From contig CAMYJT010000018.1 of assembly GCA_947258785.1 (NCBI GenBank), forward strand, positions 47,092 through 111,091: 64,000 nucleotides of DNA, read 5' to 3'. The position numbers and the translations under genes were made by a program. The notes below the pieces were generated by a model, which saw nothing but the letters and a program-made list of their open reading frames with translations, ran no database searches and was not told the origin of the DNA. This document shows, one piece after another, positions 1 through 9,935 of the stretch (the first letter of the stretch is position 1; every line of letters begins with the position of its first letter). The stretch is from an uncultured Gammaproteobacteria bacterium. Its GTDB lineage: Bacteria; Pseudomonadota; Gammaproteobacteria; Arenicellales; JAANXG01.

Positions 1-750
1 ATGTCGGCGATCATGAACGGAATCGCCCTGCATCGTGGACTGATTCCTTACGGCGGGACGTTTCTTATTTTTTCTGAGTACGCGCGCAATGCCTTGCGAA
101 TGGCTGCCTTGATGAAGGTGCCCACGATATTCGTCTACACACACGACTCCATAGGGCTTGGCGAAGACGGCCCAACCCATCAGGCCGTCGAGCAGACCGC
201 ATCGCTTCGCCTGATTCCCAATATGGTGGTTTGGCGGCCCTGCGATGGGGTGGAGACCGCGGTGGCGTGGAAGGCGGCCATAGAGCGAACCGACGGTCCC
301 AGCAGTTTGCTGTTCACCCGTCAGGGCGTTCCCCATCAGTCCCGCACTCCAGAGCAGATCGACAACATCCGCCGCGGTGGTTATGTCCTGGTCGATACCG
401 ACGGCGATCCGGACGCGATTGTCATCGCGACTGGATCCGAAGTTGGGTTGGCGGTGCAGGCCGCCGGGAAGTTCGGCGGACGGGTTCGGGTGGTCTCCAT
501 GCCCGCAGTGGAATTGTTCGATGCACAGGATCCTGACTACCGGGAAGCCGTATTGCCCCGCCGGGTTGCTAAGCGTGTCGCCATCGAGGCCGGAGTCACC
601 AACTGCTGGTACAAGTATGTGGGCACCGACGGCCGTGTACTGGGAGTCAATTCCTTCGGGGAATCGGCGCCTGCCAAACAGGTGTTCGAGCATTTCGGAT
701 TGACCGAAGACAAATTGGTCGATGCGATCAACGATGTGTTGGGCGCCTAG
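1..750 (+). CDS. tkt: Transketolase, C-terminal part (cut by window start)
   Basis: Thiamine-diphosphate enzyme that moves two-carbon units between sugar phosphates in the Calvin and pentose-phosphate cycles. Only the last 249 residues are present. The reading frame is open from base 1, and the first ATG lies inside the conserved GMSAI-type stretch, so it is not the true start. The pyrimidine-domain block [20 protein letters not shown] and the following [12 protein letters not shown] (roughly residues 36-67 here) are classic transketolase, as are ATGSEV and the C-terminal [15 protein letters not shown]. It heads a co-directional run with gap, pgk, pyk and fba, the usual order in autotrophic proteobacteria, so a Calvin-cycle role (CbbT) is likely. 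Identity as transketolase is secure; the cbbT label rests on context. Confidence 0.96.
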   Translation: MSAIMNGIALHRGLIPYGGTFLIFSEYARNALRMAALMKVPTIFVYTHDSIGLGEDGPTHQAVEQTASLRLIPNMVVWRPCDGVETAVAWKAAIERTDGPSSLLFTRQGVPHQSRTPEQIDNIRRGGYVLVDTDGDPDAIVIATGSEVGLAVQAAGKFGGRVRVVSMPAVELFDAQDPDYREAVLPRRVAKRVAIEAGVTNCWYKYVGTDGRVLGVNSFGESAPAKQVFEHFGLTEDKLVDAINDVLGA

Positions 751-842
751 CCCGTGCCGGTCATCGTTACTAACGCCGACCAGGAGCGTCGCCGATGCAT
801 AACAATCTTAATTTGTAATGGTTTAGTTCCGAGGAGAACCGA

Positions 843-1853
843 ATGGCAATCAGAGTAGCAATTAATGGTTTTGGGCGGATCGGTCGCAACGTATTCCGCG
901 CCATGTTCGAATCCGGTCGTGATGACGAGTTTGACGTGATCGCCGTGAATGATTTGGGGGACGCGAACACAAACGCGCACCTGCTCCAATACGACACCGC
1001 CCACGGAAGATTTTCACGCGACGTGGTCGTGAAAGGAGACTCGTTCATGGTTGGCGACGAGGAAGTTAAGGTGTTGGCCGAGCGGAATCCCAGCAAATTG
1101 CCTTGGAGTGAGCTGAAAGTAGACGTTGTTCTCGAGTGCACAGGCCTGTTCAACAGCAAGGAAAAGGCCGGAGCACACCTGGAGGCGGGGGCGAAAAAGG
1201 TGGTTCTCTCTGCGCCGGGCGGCAAGGACGTCGATGCCACAATCGTCTACGGTGTCAACCACGATGTCTTGAAGTCTACCGATACGGTCATCTCAAACGC
1301 CTCGTGCACGACCAACTGCCTGGCGCCAATGGTAAAGGCGTTGCACGATCACATCGGTGTGGAGTGCGGATTGATGACCACCATACACGCCTACACCAAC
1401 GATCAGGTCCTGACTGACGTGTATCACTCCGACCTGCGCCGGGCGCGTTCCGCGACCCAATCGATGATACCCACGAAGACTGGTGCCGCGGCTGCCGTCG
1501 GCCTGGTCTTGCCGGAACTTAACGGCAAACTGGACGGCTTTGCCGTGCGTGTGCCGACCATCAATGTGTCTCTGGTCGATCTGACCTTCCAGGCTGCCCG
1601 TGACACTTCGGTTGAGGAGGTGCACCAGATCATGAAAGACGCGTCCAACGGTGAGCTCAACGGAATTTTGGCCTTCAACGAAGAACCCCTGGTGTCCATC
1701 GATTTCAACCACACATCCGTGTCGTCGACCTACGATGCCTCGATGACCCGCGTGGTCAACGGCAGGATCGTCAAGGTTTGTTCCTGGTATGACAATGAGT
1801 GGGGATTTTCCAATCGCATGTTGGACACTACCAGGGCGTTCATGGAAGCCTAG
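843..1853 (+). CDS. gap: Glyceraldehyde-3-phosphate dehydrogenase, type I
   Basis: Interconverts glyceraldehyde 3-phosphate and 1,3-bisphosphoglycerate; in the Calvin cycle it runs in the reductive direction. It has 336 residues, normal for the family. The N-terminal Rossmann motif [10 protein letters not shown] is followed by the catalytic [12 protein letters not shown] around residue 150 and the C-terminal [12 protein letters not shown]. The ATG at 843 is preceded by a good purine-rich site (gaggag, about 8 nt upstream). It lies 93 nt after transketolase and 70 nt before pgk, so it is probably co-transcribed. Whether it prefers NAD or NADP is not settled by what I can see. No sign of damage. 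Confidence 0.97.
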   Translation: MAIRVAINGFGRIGRNVFRAMFESGRDDEFDVIAVNDLGDANTNAHLLQYDTAHGRFSRDVVVKGDSFMVGDEEVKVLAERNPSKLPWSELKVDVVLECTGLFNSKEKAGAHLEAGAKKVVLSAPGGKDVDATIVYGVNHDVLKSTDTVISNASCTTNCLAPMVKALHDHIGVECGLMTTIHAYTNDQVLTDVYHSDLRRARSATQSMIPTKTGAAAAVGLVLPELNGKLDGFAVRVPTINVSLVDLTFQAARDTSVEEVHQIMKDASNGELNGILAFNEEPLVSIDFNHTSVSSTYDASMTRVVNGRIVKVCSWYDNEWGFSNRMLDTTRAFMEA

Positions 1854-1922
1854 CCGAACGGTACCGCTTGGTTCCGGCGGACGACGTTAACAAAGTCATC
1901 CACCTCACTGGTCTAAATTTTC

Positions 1923-3098
1923 ATGGCTATCATAAAAATGATCGACCTGGACCTGGCCGGTAAACGGGTTTTGATTCGAGAAGATCTCAACGTTCCCATC
2001 AAGGACGGCAGGGTAGCCAGCGATACACGCATCCGGGCGGCGCTGCCAACCATCGAACACGCCAGCAACTCCGGCGCCAAGGTGATGTTGATGTCGCACC
2101 TCGGCAGACCGCAGGAGGGCGAGTACGACACGGCCTATTCGCTCGCTCCGGTGGCGGCGCACCTGTCCGATCTCTTGCAGCAGCCGGTGCGCCTGGTGAA
2201 GGAGTGGTTGGACGGTGTGGACGTTGGAGACGGTGAGATAGTGCTGTGTGAGAACGTCCGCTTCAACCAGGGTGAGAAAAGCGACAGCGAGGGATTGGCC
2301 AGGCAGATGGCGGCGTTGTGCGATGTGTACGTCATGGATGCGTTCGGCACCGCTCACCGCGCGCAGGCTTCCACCCACGGTGTCGCCATCTACGCGCCGA
2401 TCGCCTGCGCTGGCCCGTTGCTGGCGGCGGAATTGGAGGCATTGGGCACCGCCCTGGAAAACCCGGCCCGCCCGCTCACGGCCATCGTCGGCGGCGCCAA
2501 GGTGTCGACCAAGCTGACCGTGCTCGAATCTCTGTCCAAGATCGTCGATCAACTCGTTCCTGGCGGCGGGATCGCAAACACGTTCATCGCCGCGTCGGGC
2601 CATGCGGTGGGCAAGTCCCTCTACGAACAGGATCTGGTCGCCGAGGCCGGGCGGCTGATGGAGGCCGCACGGGCCAAGGGCGGGGATATTCCGGTACCCA
2701 CGGATGTAGTGGTGGGCAGAGAGTTTTCCGAGTCCGCCCAAGCCGTGGTAAAGCCGGTGACGGAGGTCGATGCGGACGACATGATCCTGGACATCGGTCC
2801 CGAGACCGCGCAGCGGTACGGCGAGGTGATGCGTTCGGCGGGTACTATCGTTTGGAACGGGCCGGTGGGTGTGTTCGAGTTCGATCAATTCGGTGCCGGC
2901 ACCCGGGCGTTGGGCGCGGCGATTGCAGCGAGTTCGGCGTTCTCGATCGCCGGCGGCGGCGACACCCTGGCCGCGGTGGATAAATACGGCATTGCCGACA
3001 AGATTTCGTACATCTCCACCGGTGGGGGAGCGTTTCTGGAGTTTCTGGAGGGAAAAAAATTGCCTGCGGTCGCTGTGCTCGAACGGCGGTCGGGTTGA
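1923..3098 (+). CDS. pgk: Phosphoglycerate kinase
   Basis: Transfers phosphate between ATP and 3-phosphoglycerate, the step before GAPDH in carbon fixation. 391 residues, the usual bacterial length. Visible signatures are [16 protein letters not shown] near residue 17, SHLGRP near 60, the nucleotide-binding loop GGAKVSTK near 193 and the C-terminal GGGDTLAAV. The start ATG at 1923 gives [20 protein letters not shown], matching the family N-terminus. It lies between gap and pyk in one direction, consistent with a tkt-gap-pgk-pyk-fba unit. Confidence 0.97.
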   Translation: MAIIKMIDLDLAGKRVLIREDLNVPIKDGRVASDTRIRAALPTIEHASNSGAKVMLMSHLGRPQEGEYDTAYSLAPVAAHLSDLLQQPVRLVKEWLDGVDVGDGEIVLCENVRFNQGEKSDSEGLARQMAALCDVYVMDAFGTAHRAQASTHGVAIYAPIACAGPLLAAELEALGTALENPARPLTAIVGGAKVSTKLTVLESLSKIVDQLVPGGGIANTFIAASGHAVGKSLYEQDLVAEAGRLMEAARAKGGDIPVPTDVVVGREFSESAQAVVKPVTEVDADDMILDIGPETAQRYGEVMRSAGTIVWNGPVGVFEFDQFGAGTRALGAAIAASSAFSIAGGGDTLAAVDKYGIADKISYISTGGGAFLEFLEGKKLPAVAVLERRSG

Positions 3099-3259
3099 AC
3101 GCCCCAGACCCGCTACACCGTGTTCCAAGACCGTTGACCAAAGCGTATGGGACTGGACAACTCAGTGCTCGGTTCGGCGTCCCGGTTGACCCGCTTGCCC
3201 CTGCGGCCGCTTCAGGACTGCAGTGCCCGATGAATGCGCCCACAGTATTCGGCAACTGA

Positions 3260-4675
3260 ATGTTACGCCGAACCAAAATCGTAGCGACGTTGGGCCCGGC
3301 GACGGACCGGACTGGGGAGCTCGAGCGTGTTATCGAGAACGGTATGAATGTCGCCCGGATCAATTTTTCCCATGGGGATCGGGCGGGCCATGTCGAGCGA
3401 ATCATGAAGGTGCGGGAAATCGCCGAAGCGGGTGGGCGCCACGTCGGCGTAATGGTCGATTTGCAGGGACCGAAGATCCGCATAAAAGGTTTCCAGGACG
3501 GCGGTGTGACCTTGGTTGACGGCGATCGTTTCATCCTGGATGTGTCGCTGGATGCCGATGCGGGCACCGGGGAACGGGTGGGTGTGACTCACACAACATT
3601 GACGGACGAAGTCAGCAAAGACGACGTTCTGTTGTTGGACGACGGCAATATCGTCATGCAGGTCGAGGCTGTCGCCGGGGACGAGGTCTATTGCCGGGTG
3701 ACGAACGGCGGCAGACTGACCGGCTCCAAGGGTTTGAATCGCTTGGGGGGAGGGCTCTCGGCGCCGGCACTGACCGAAAAAGACCATGCCGACATCCGGA
3801 TTGCCGCGGAAAACGAGGCCGACTATCTGGCGGTGTCCTTCGTACGCAACGTCGAAGATGTGGCACGCGCACGGGAGCTGTTTCGGAAGGCGGGCGGGAC
3901 CGGCGGGATCGTGTCGAAAATTGAACGGGCCGAAGCGATCGACAACGTCGGCGCGATTATTGAAGCGTCGGACGGCGTCATGATCGCGCGGGGCGATCTC
4001 GGTGTCGAGATCGGTGACGCGGAGCTGCCGGGGATGCAGAAGCAGATAATACGGCAGGCGCGGGAATCGAATCGAGTGGTCATCACCGCGACGCAGATGA
4101 TGCAGTCGATGGTAGAGAGTCCGCAGGCGACGCGTGCGGAGGTGCTGGACGTCGCCAACGCCGTCCTGGACGGAACCGATGCCGTCATGCTGTCCGCCGA
4201 GACTGCGATCGGGCGTCACCCGGCGCGGGTGGTCGGGGCGATGGATCGCATCTGCCGTGGTGCCGAGCGACAACGGGTGACGTTCAACCATCGCGTGGAC
4301 GCCCATTTCCAGACCATCGAGGAATCCATTGCGATGGCGGCGATGTACACCGCCAATCATCTACGGGTGAAGGCGATTGTCGCGATGACGGAATCGGGTG
4401 CAACTGCGAAATGGATGTCCCGGAACAGCTCCGGCATCCCGATATTCGCGATGTCTTCGAATGTGGAAACGGTCCGGCGGGTCGCGTTGTATCGAGGCGT
4501 TTACCCGATGCTGGTCGACGCCGACTACATGAGTAGCGATCGAGGCGAGCAGCAGGCGATCCGTGAATTGAGGCGATTGCGGGTTGCGAACAAAGATGAC
4601 GCCATCATCGTCACCAAGGGCGATTTGGCGGGTTTGAGGGGCGGCACTAATTCGATGAAGGTGCTGAAAGTTTAG
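3260..4675 (+). CDS. pyk: Pyruvate kinase
   Basis: Converts phosphoenolpyruvate and ADP to pyruvate and ATP; it drains fixed carbon toward pyruvate. 471 residues. Motifs: RRTKIVATLGPAT at the N-terminus, NFSHG near residue 37, KIERAEAIDN with GVMIARGDLGVE near 215-250 (catalytic Lys and Mg-binding Glu/Asp region), and the TATQMMQSM block. A 161-nt spacer separates it from pgk with no gene in it. The start chosen is the ATG at 3260, which gives the expected short N-terminus. Domain order (A barrel, B cap, C-terminal regulatory) appears complete. Confidence 0.97.
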   Translation: MLRRTKIVATLGPATDRTGELERVIENGMNVARINFSHGDRAGHVERIMKVREIAEAGGRHVGVMVDLQGPKIRIKGFQDGGVTLVDGDRFILDVSLDADAGTGERVGVTHTTLTDEVSKDDVLLLDDGNIVMQVEAVAGDEVYCRVTNGGRLTGSKGLNRLGGGLSAPALTEKDHADIRIAAENEADYLAVSFVRNVEDVARARELFRKAGGTGGIVSKIERAEAIDNVGAIIEASDGVMIARGDLGVEIGDAELPGMQKQIIRQARESNRVVITATQMMQSMVESPQATRAEVLDVANAVLDGTDAVMLSAETAIGRHPARVVGAMDRICRGAERQRVTFNHRVDAHFQTIEESIAMAAMYTANHLRVKAIVAMTESGATAKWMSRNSSGIPIFAMSSNVETVRRVALYRGVYPMLVDADYMSSDRGEQQAIRELRRLRVANKDDAIIVTKGDLAGLRGGTNSMKVLKV

Positions 4676-4732
4676 ACAAACAATGTTGAACATCAACACG
4701 AAGACTTCGCACTATAGAGTAAGGAGAACCAT

Positions 4733-5797
4733 ATGGCTCTTATTTCACTGAGACAACTGTTGGACCACGCGGCGGAGCACGACTACGGCGTGCCGGCGTT
4801 TAACGTAAACAATCTGGAACAGATGCGGGCCATAATGGAAGCCGCGGACCAGACGGACAGCCCGGTCATCGTGCAGGCGTCGGCCGGCGCCCGAACCTAT
4901 GCCGGAGCCCCATTTCTGCGCCACTTGATATTGTCCGCGATTGAGGAGTGGCCCCACATCCCGGTGGTCATGCACCAGGATCACGGCGCGTCACCAGCGG
5001 TGTGTCAACGGTCGATCCAATTGGGATTTTCTTCGGTAATGATGGACGGTTCTCTCGGTGAGGACATGAAGACGCCGATGGACTACGACTACAACGCGCG
5101 GGTAACCCGCCAGGTCGTCGATCTGGCACACGCCTGTGGCGTGTCGGTGGAGGGAGAGCTCGGATGCTTGGGTTCCCTGGAGACCGGTATGGCCGGCGAG
5201 GAGGACGGATCCGGGGCCGAAGGCAAACTCGATCATTCCCAGCTGTTGACCGACCCTGAGGAGGCCGCTAAGTTCGTCCAAGACACCCATGTCGACGCGC
5301 TGGCCATTGCCATCGGCACCAGCCACGGCGCCTACAAATTCACCCGGCCACCGACAGGGGACATTCTCGCCATCGAGCGAATCAAGGAAATCCACGCGCG
5401 TATTCCCGACACACATTTGGTCATGCACGGTTCCAGCTCCGTGCCGCAGGACTGGCTGAAAGTCATCAACGAGCACGGCGGTGACATGGGCGAGACCTAT
5501 GGCGTGCCGGTGGAAGAGATACAGGAAGGCATCAAACACGGTGTGCGCAAGGTCAATATCGATACGGATCTGCGGATGGCGTCGACTGGCGCGATTCGCA
5601 AGCATCTGCACGACAACCCGAAGAACTTCGATCCGCGCAAATACTTGAGCGCCGCGACTGCGGCGATGCGGGACATCTGCAAGGCCCGTTACGAAGCGTT
5701 CGGCACCACCGGCAGCGCCTCCAAGATTAAGCCGACCAGTCTCGAAGTCATGACTGCGCGTTACGCCAATGGCGAACTGAATCCGCGCGTCAACTGA
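4733..5797 (+). CDS. cbbA: Fructose-bisphosphate aldolase, class II (Calvin-cycle type)
   Basis: Zinc-dependent aldolase that condenses dihydroxyacetone phosphate with glyceraldehyde 3-phosphate (or erythrose 4-phosphate). 354 residues, the length of the CbbA branch. Zinc-site and substrate motifs are visible: [11 protein letters not shown] near residue 83, [12 protein letters not shown] near 141, [10 protein letters not shown] near 192, VMHGSSSVP near 229 and [11 protein letters not shown] near 272. A strong ribosome site (aaggag) lies just before the ATG. It closes the tkt-gap-pgk-pyk run. A class I aldolase follows about 550 nt downstream, so the organism carries both mechanisms side by side. 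Confidence 0.96.
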   Translation: MALISLRQLLDHAAEHDYGVPAFNVNNLEQMRAIMEAADQTDSPVIVQASAGARTYAGAPFLRHLILSAIEEWPHIPVVMHQDHGASPAVCQRSIQLGFSSVMMDGSLGEDMKTPMDYDYNARVTRQVVDLAHACGVSVEGELGCLGSLETGMAGEEDGSGAEGKLDHSQLLTDPEEAAKFVQDTHVDALAIAIGTSHGAYKFTRPPTGDILAIERIKEIHARIPDTHLVMHGSSSVPQDWLKVINEHGGDMGETYGVPVEEIQEGIKHGVRKVNIDTDLRMASTGAIRKHLHDNPKNFDPRKYLSAATAAMRDICKARYEAFGTTGSASKIKPTSLEVMTARYANGELNPRVN

Positions 5798-5887
5798 CTT
5801 GAGGTGCGGAATGATTGCTAGGAGACGTGGAGGTTCGCTGGTACGCCGCCGCCGGGCCAACTGCGTGCGCAGCATAGATAAACTCTG

Positions 5888-6277
5888 ATGTTGAGCCGAT
5901 ATCCTTGTCCCTGTTGCGGCTACAGGGTCTTTGACCGGGAGCCGGGCAGCCACGTCATCTGCCCGATCTGTCACTGGGAGGATAATCTGGTGCAGCTCCG
6001 CTTCCCCACCATGCCGGGAGCGGCCAACGCGGTCTCGCTCGAGAGGGGCCAGGACAACTTCGCCGCATTCGGCGCCATTGAGAAGCGTTACCTTAATGAC
6101 ATTCGCGAGCCGCTGTCCGATGAGCGGCGGGACGCCGGCTGGCGGCGCCTCGATCCGGCTCGGGATAATCCCGAGCAACCCAGATCTGGAGTGGACTACG
6201 CCAATTCCTATCCCGAGCACGACTACACCGTGTTGTACTACTGGCGTTTGAGCTATTGGCGGCGCGTGGTCGGCTGA
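5888..6277 (+). CDS. CPCC-type cysteine-rich small protein
   Basis: 129 residues of unknown function. The N-terminus reads YPCPCCGYRVF and then VICPICHWEDN, a pair of C-x-x-C knuckles about 20 residues apart that very likely bind zinc; this is the layout of the Cys-rich CPCC domain family. The rest is rich in charged and aromatic residues, with no signal peptide or membrane segment, so it should be cytoplasmic. It sits between the class II and class I aldolases in the same direction. Family membership is by eye; the function is unknown, and a link to aldolase or metal status would be only a guess from position. Confidence 0.75.
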   Translation: MLSRYPCPCCGYRVFDREPGSHVICPICHWEDNLVQLRFPTMPGAANAVSLERGQDNFAAFGAIEKRYLNDIREPLSDERRDAGWRRLDPARDNPEQPRSGVDYANSYPEHDYTVLYYWRLSYWRRVVG

Positions 6278-6353
6278 GGCGCTTGCCCGGGTTGGCAGCT
6301 ACGGTAGAATCCCAGCTATCTTATTCCGTAAACTCAACCGAGAGGAGGATCTT

Positions 6354-7376
6354 GTGAACCTTCAGCAGCTGACAGAGACCGCAGCGGCCATGGTCGCGCC
6401 CGGCAAAGGCATACTGGCTATGGATGAAAGCCATCCAACCTGCAACAAACGGTTCAGCAAGTTAGGGATCCCCACCACCGAGGCCAACCGCCGCGAGTAC
6501 CGGCACATGCTGCTCAAGGAAGACGAAATGGGTCAGTACATCGGAGGGGCGATATTGTTTGACGAGACCCTTCGTCAAACTACGCTCAACGGAAAACCTT
6601 TCGCCGAACGCCTTACCGAGCTGGGTATCGTGCCCGGGATTAAGGTCGACAAGGGCGCAAAAGACTTGGCGTTGCATCCGGGTGAGAAGGTTACCGAGGG
6701 TTTGGACGGGTTGCGTGACAGATTGGCCGAGTACTACGAACTCGGTGCTCGCTTCGCCAAGTGGCGGGCCGTGATAACGATTGGAGAGGGCATCCCGAGC
6801 GAGGCCTGTTTGATGGCCAATGCCCACGCCCTCGCGCGTTATGCGGCGCTCTGTCAGGAAATGAATCTCGTCCCCATCGTCGAACCAGAGGTGTTGATGG
6901 ATGGCACACACACCATCGAGCGGTCCTATGAGGTGACCCATGCCGCTCAGCAATCGGTGTTTGAACAATTGGACGAGCAAGGCGTTGCCCTGGCTGGGAT
7001 GGTGCTGAAGCCCAACATGGTGGTGTCCGGTTACGAGTGTCCGCAGCGGGCCGATGTCCATCAGGTGGCCGAGGAGACCATCCGTTGCCTGTCGAGCACG
7101 GTGCCGGAGGCCGTGCCGGGCGTTGCGTTTCTGTCCGGTGGACAAACCGACGAAGAGGCCACCGAACACCTGAACGCCATGAACGCGTTGGGTGGCAATC
7201 TGCCCTGGCGGCTGACGTTTTCGTACGGGCGCGCGCTTCAGCAGGCGGCGATGCAGGCTTGGAATGGAGACGCCGGCAATATCGACCACGCGGCCAAGGT
7301 GATTTTGCATCGCGCCAAGATGAACGGCGCCGCGGCCCGTGGCGCGTACAAACCGGAGATGGAACAAGCGGCCTGA
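6354..7376 (+). CDS. Fructose-bisphosphate aldolase, class I
   Basis: Schiff-base aldolase for fructose 1,6-bisphosphate that needs no metal. 340 residues, of the animal/plant-like class I family. Motifs: GKGILAMDESHPTC near residue 18, FDETLRQ near 70, KWRAVITIGEGIPS near 141, and the Schiff-base lysine in GMVLKPNMVVSG near 220; FLSGGQTDEEAT follows. The start is GTG at 6354 behind a clear gagagga ribosome site. The gene is last in the left-hand glycolytic run and converges on cbbR. It is unrelated in fold mechanism to the class II enzyme 0.5 kb upstream. Confidence 0.95.
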   Translation: MNLQQLTETAAAMVAPGKGILAMDESHPTCNKRFSKLGIPTTEANRREYRHMLLKEDEMGQYIGGAILFDETLRQTTLNGKPFAERLTELGIVPGIKVDKGAKDLALHPGEKVTEGLDGLRDRLAEYYELGARFAKWRAVITIGEGIPSEACLMANAHALARYAALCQEMNLVPIVEPEVLMDGTHTIERSYEVTHAAQQSVFEQLDEQGVALAGMVLKPNMVVSGYECPQRADVHQVAEETIRCLSSTVPEAVPGVAFLSGGQTDEEATEHLNAMNALGGNLPWRLTFSYGRALQQAAMQAWNGDAGNIDHAAKVILHRAKMNGAAARGAYKPEMEQAA

Positions 7377-7402
7377 CCGAAAACAATTAAAAAAGTCAGT
7401 GG

Positions 7403-7435
7403 GGCCGGGTGTTCGCTGCGGCGCTGAGCCCGGCC
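7403..7435. terminator. Hairpin between convergent class I aldolase and cbbR
   Basis: A perfect 7-bp stem GGCCGGG/CCCGGCC with a 19-nt loop lies between the ends of the two converging genes. On the minus strand it is followed within 10 nt by a run of six T, so it best fits termination of cbbR transcripts. On the plus strand the A-rich run lies before the stem, not after it. Confidence 0.4.
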
Positions 7436-7451
7436 GGCAAACCCTTTGCGA

Positions 7452-8333
7452 TTATCGGGTCAGCAGGAAATCCTTGAACGTGCTGGCAACCGTCGACAGG
7501 CGTTTGCCTTTGCGGTGAACAAGATGCCAGTGGCGCAGGATCGGGAAATCTTCGACATTAAGGATCGTCAACTGCTTCAATTGCAGTTCCATCGACAGCG
7601 TATCCCGTGACAATAAGCCCAGGCCGAGACCTGCCGCAACGCTTTGTTTGATGGCTTCGTTGCTGCCCAGCTCCATTCCGGTGCGGACTCTAATGTTGCG
7701 TCCGCTGAAGAAACGCTCCATTGCTATCCGTGTCCCCGATCCCGGCTCCCGGAGCAGAAAGGGTTGATCCTGCAGTTCCCTCAGGCGCACGCGCTTACGT
7801 CGGCTCAATGGGTGATGCGGGGGGGCGACGACCACCAGTGGGTTGTCTCGGAAGGCGGTAAAGGCAAGATCCCGGTCGCCGGGCGGGCGACCCATGACCA
7901 CGATATCGGTTTGATTGTATTCCAGCTGTTTCAACAGCCCTTCCCGGTTGGTGACGTCCAGCCGGATGCTCACCCCCGGGTGTTGTTTGTTGAAGCGGGC
8001 GAGGAGTCCGGGCACGAAATAATTGGCAGTGGTCGCCACGGTGATGTTCAGGTGTCCCCGGTGCAGACCTTTGAGTTCGTCGAAGACCGCCTCGGCCTCT
8101 GTCAACTGTGTGTCGATGTTGCGGCTGTAATGCTGGAGTTCCCGACCGGCCTCGGTGAGGAAGATTTTCTTGCCAATTTGCTCGAACAACGGCAGTTCGA
8201 TAGATTCCTCCAGTTGCCGGACCTGAATGGAGACCGCCGGTTGGGAGAGGTGCAGTTCCTCGGCGGCGCGGGTGTAACTCAAGTGCCGGGCCACGGCGCC
8301 GAACACCTGGAGCTGGCGCAAAGTCACGTGCAT
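7452..8333 (-). CDS. cbbR: LysR-type regulator of RuBisCO operon (CbbR)
   Basis: Transcription activator of Calvin-cycle genes, usually responding to metabolites such as RuBP, PEP or NADPH. 293 residues. The N-terminal winged helix-turn-helix covers about residues 4-63 (TLRQLQVFGAVARHLSYTRA then SQPAVSIQVRQLEE), followed by the linker helix and a periplasmic-binding-protein-like effector domain. It is divergent from cbbL with a 202-bp shared upstream region containing an AT-rich repeat operator, the standard arrangement for CbbR. Start ATG at 8333, with a second Met-free N-terminus matching the family. Confidence 0.93.
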   Translation of the reverse strand: MHVTLRQLQVFGAVARHLSYTRAAEELHLSQPAVSIQVRQLEESIELPLFEQIGKKIFLTEAGRELQHYSRNIDTQLTEAEAVFDELKGLHRGHLNITVATTANYFVPGLLARFNKQHPGVSIRLDVTNREGLLKQLEYNQTDIVVMGRPPGDRDLAFTAFRDNPLVVVAPPHHPLSRRKRVRLRELQDQPFLLREPGSGTRIAMERFFSGRNIRVRTGMELGSNEAIKQSVAAGLGLGLLSRDTLSMELQLKQLTILNVEDFPILRHWHLVHRKGKRLSTVASTFKDFLLTR

Positions 8334-8340
8334 GCACCAA

Positions 8341-8395
8341 TATTATCATAAATAAATATTTATGGATTATATAATTAATATTTATTTTTACTGAT
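8341..8395. promoter_or_regulatory. AT-rich palindromic CbbR operator region
   Basis: Between cbbR and cbbL a short, extremely AT-rich stretch stands out from GC-rich surroundings. It holds two perfect palindromes, ATAAATATTTAT (8352-8363) and ATTATATAAT (8366-8375), and the direct repeat AATATTTAT at 8355-8363 and 8377-8385, spaced 22 bp, about two helical turns. LysR regulators typically bind two such half-site pairs (recognition and activation sites), with T-N11-A cores. Position right beside the cbbR start fits autoregulation. Binding itself is inferred. Confidence 0.6.
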
Positions 8396-8535
8396 GATTC
8401 AGATCGGTTAACGTTCGATTCAGTGACACGAATCAAAACGTGCCGCACCGGGCGTTTGTACACTTCAGGCTCGAATCCGTACCGGGTTCGGCCGGTAAAA
8501 CCAAAACTGGTTTGTTATTTGTGGAGAAACTAAAG

Positions 8536-9919
8536 ATGGCGAAAACTTATCAAGCCGGCGTCAAAGAGTACCGTGAAACGTACTGGATGCCGGAGTACAC
8601 CCCCAAAGACACCGACATACTGGCCTGCTTCAAGATCACCCCGCAGCGAGTCTTCGACCGGCACCTGGACCACGGTGTGGACGGACCTGTTGACCGACTT
8701 GGATTATTACAAGGGCCGCGCCTACGCCATTGAGGACGTCCCGGGCGATGACGAATGCTATTATGCCTTCGTTGCCTACCCCATCGACCTGTTCGAAGAA
8801 GGCTCGGTTGTGAATGTGTTCACGTCTTTGGTTGGCAACGTGTTCGGCTTCAAGGCCCTGCGCGCCCTGCGCCTGGAAGACGTGCGTTTTCCCGTCGCCT
8901 ACGTCATGACCTGCAACGGTCCGCCGCATGGCATCCAGGTCGAACGCGATAAGTTCAACAAGTACGGGCGCGCGCTGTTGGGTTGCACCATCAAGCCGAA
9001 ACTGGGCCTGTCCGCCAAGAACTACGGCCGCGCCGTGTATGAGTGCCTGCGCGGGGGTCTGGATTTGACCAAGGACGACGAGAACATCAACTCGCAGCCT
9101 TTTATGCGCTGGCGCAATCGTTTCGAGTTCGTCATGAATGCGATCCATAAGGCCGAGCGCGAGACCGGCGAACGCAAGGGCCATTATCTCAACGTCACCG
9201 CGCCGACGCCGGAGGAGATGTACAAGCGGGCCGAGTTCGCGAAGGAACTTGGCGCCCCGATCATCATGCACGACTACCTGACCGGCGGCTTCTGCGCCAA
9301 CACCGGTCTCGCCCAGTGGTGCCGGGACAACGGCATACTGCTGCACATCCACCGCGCCATGCACGCGGTGCTCGACCGTCATCCGCGTCACGGCATCCAC
9401 TTCCGGGTGCTCGCCAAGGCCCTGCGCCTGTCGGGGGGTGACCACCTGCATTCCGGCACCGTGGTGGGCAAGCTCGAGGGCGATCGTGAGGCGACACTGG
9501 GCTGGATCGATATCATGCGTGACAGCTACATCAAAGAGGACCGTACACGCGGCATCTTCTTTGACCAGGATTGGGGTTCGATGCCGGGTATCTTCCCGGT
9601 GGCCTCCGGTGGTATTCACGTGTGGCACATGCCGGCCCTGGTCAGCATCTTTGGCGACGATGCCTGCCTGCAGTTCGGCGGCGGCACCCTGGGTCACCCC
9701 TGGGGCAATGCGGCCGGTGCTGCCGCGAACCGCGTGGCTCTGGAAGCCTGTGTGGAAGACCGCAACAGAAACGGCGCCGAAGGCCTCGAGAAACGCGGCG
9801 GCGATGTCCTGCGCGCGGCGGCGAAAAGCAGTCCCGAACTGGCCGCGGCCATGGAGACCTGGAAGGAAATCAAGTTCGAGTTCGACACCGTCGATAAGCT
9901 CGACGTGGCCCACAGGTGA
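8536..9919 (+). pseudogene. cbbL: RuBisCO large subunit, form IA, with internal ~41-nt deletion and frameshift
   Basis: Would catalyse CO2 fixation on ribulose 1,5-bisphosphate. Translation from ATG 8536 ([19 protein letters not shown]) is normal for 37 codons up to KITPQ at 8646, then leaves frame and stops at 8733 (65 residues). One base later, in the +1 frame from 8648, the family sequence resumes at [20 protein letters not shown] and runs intact to VAHR at 9919. Compared with remembered form IA proteins about 14 residues (of the PGVPREEAAAAVAA kind) are missing, with 1 nt left over: a 41-nt loss. Everything else is conserved: [11 protein letters not shown] with the carbamylated Lys, GKLEGDRE of loop 6, and HVWHMPAL. 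Only the junction is damaged, so this is either a very recent mutation or a sequencing/assembly error. Confidence 0.85.
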
Positions 9920-9935
9920 GACCGGTGGCGAGGAA

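Noticed and set aside
1905..3128. Long antisense readings opposite pgk, gcdH, livM and others
   Set aside because: They mirror well-recognised genes on the other strand and arise from GC-rich codon bias; no family resemblance.
8536..8733. Programmed frameshifting rescuing cbbL
   Set aside because: A slip would not restore the 14 missing residues, and no slippery sequence is visible at the junction.
8573..9919. An alternative start for cbbL at GTG 8573
   Set aside because: It gives a nonsense N-terminus ([11 protein letters not shown]) in the wrong frame; the true N-terminus is at 8536.
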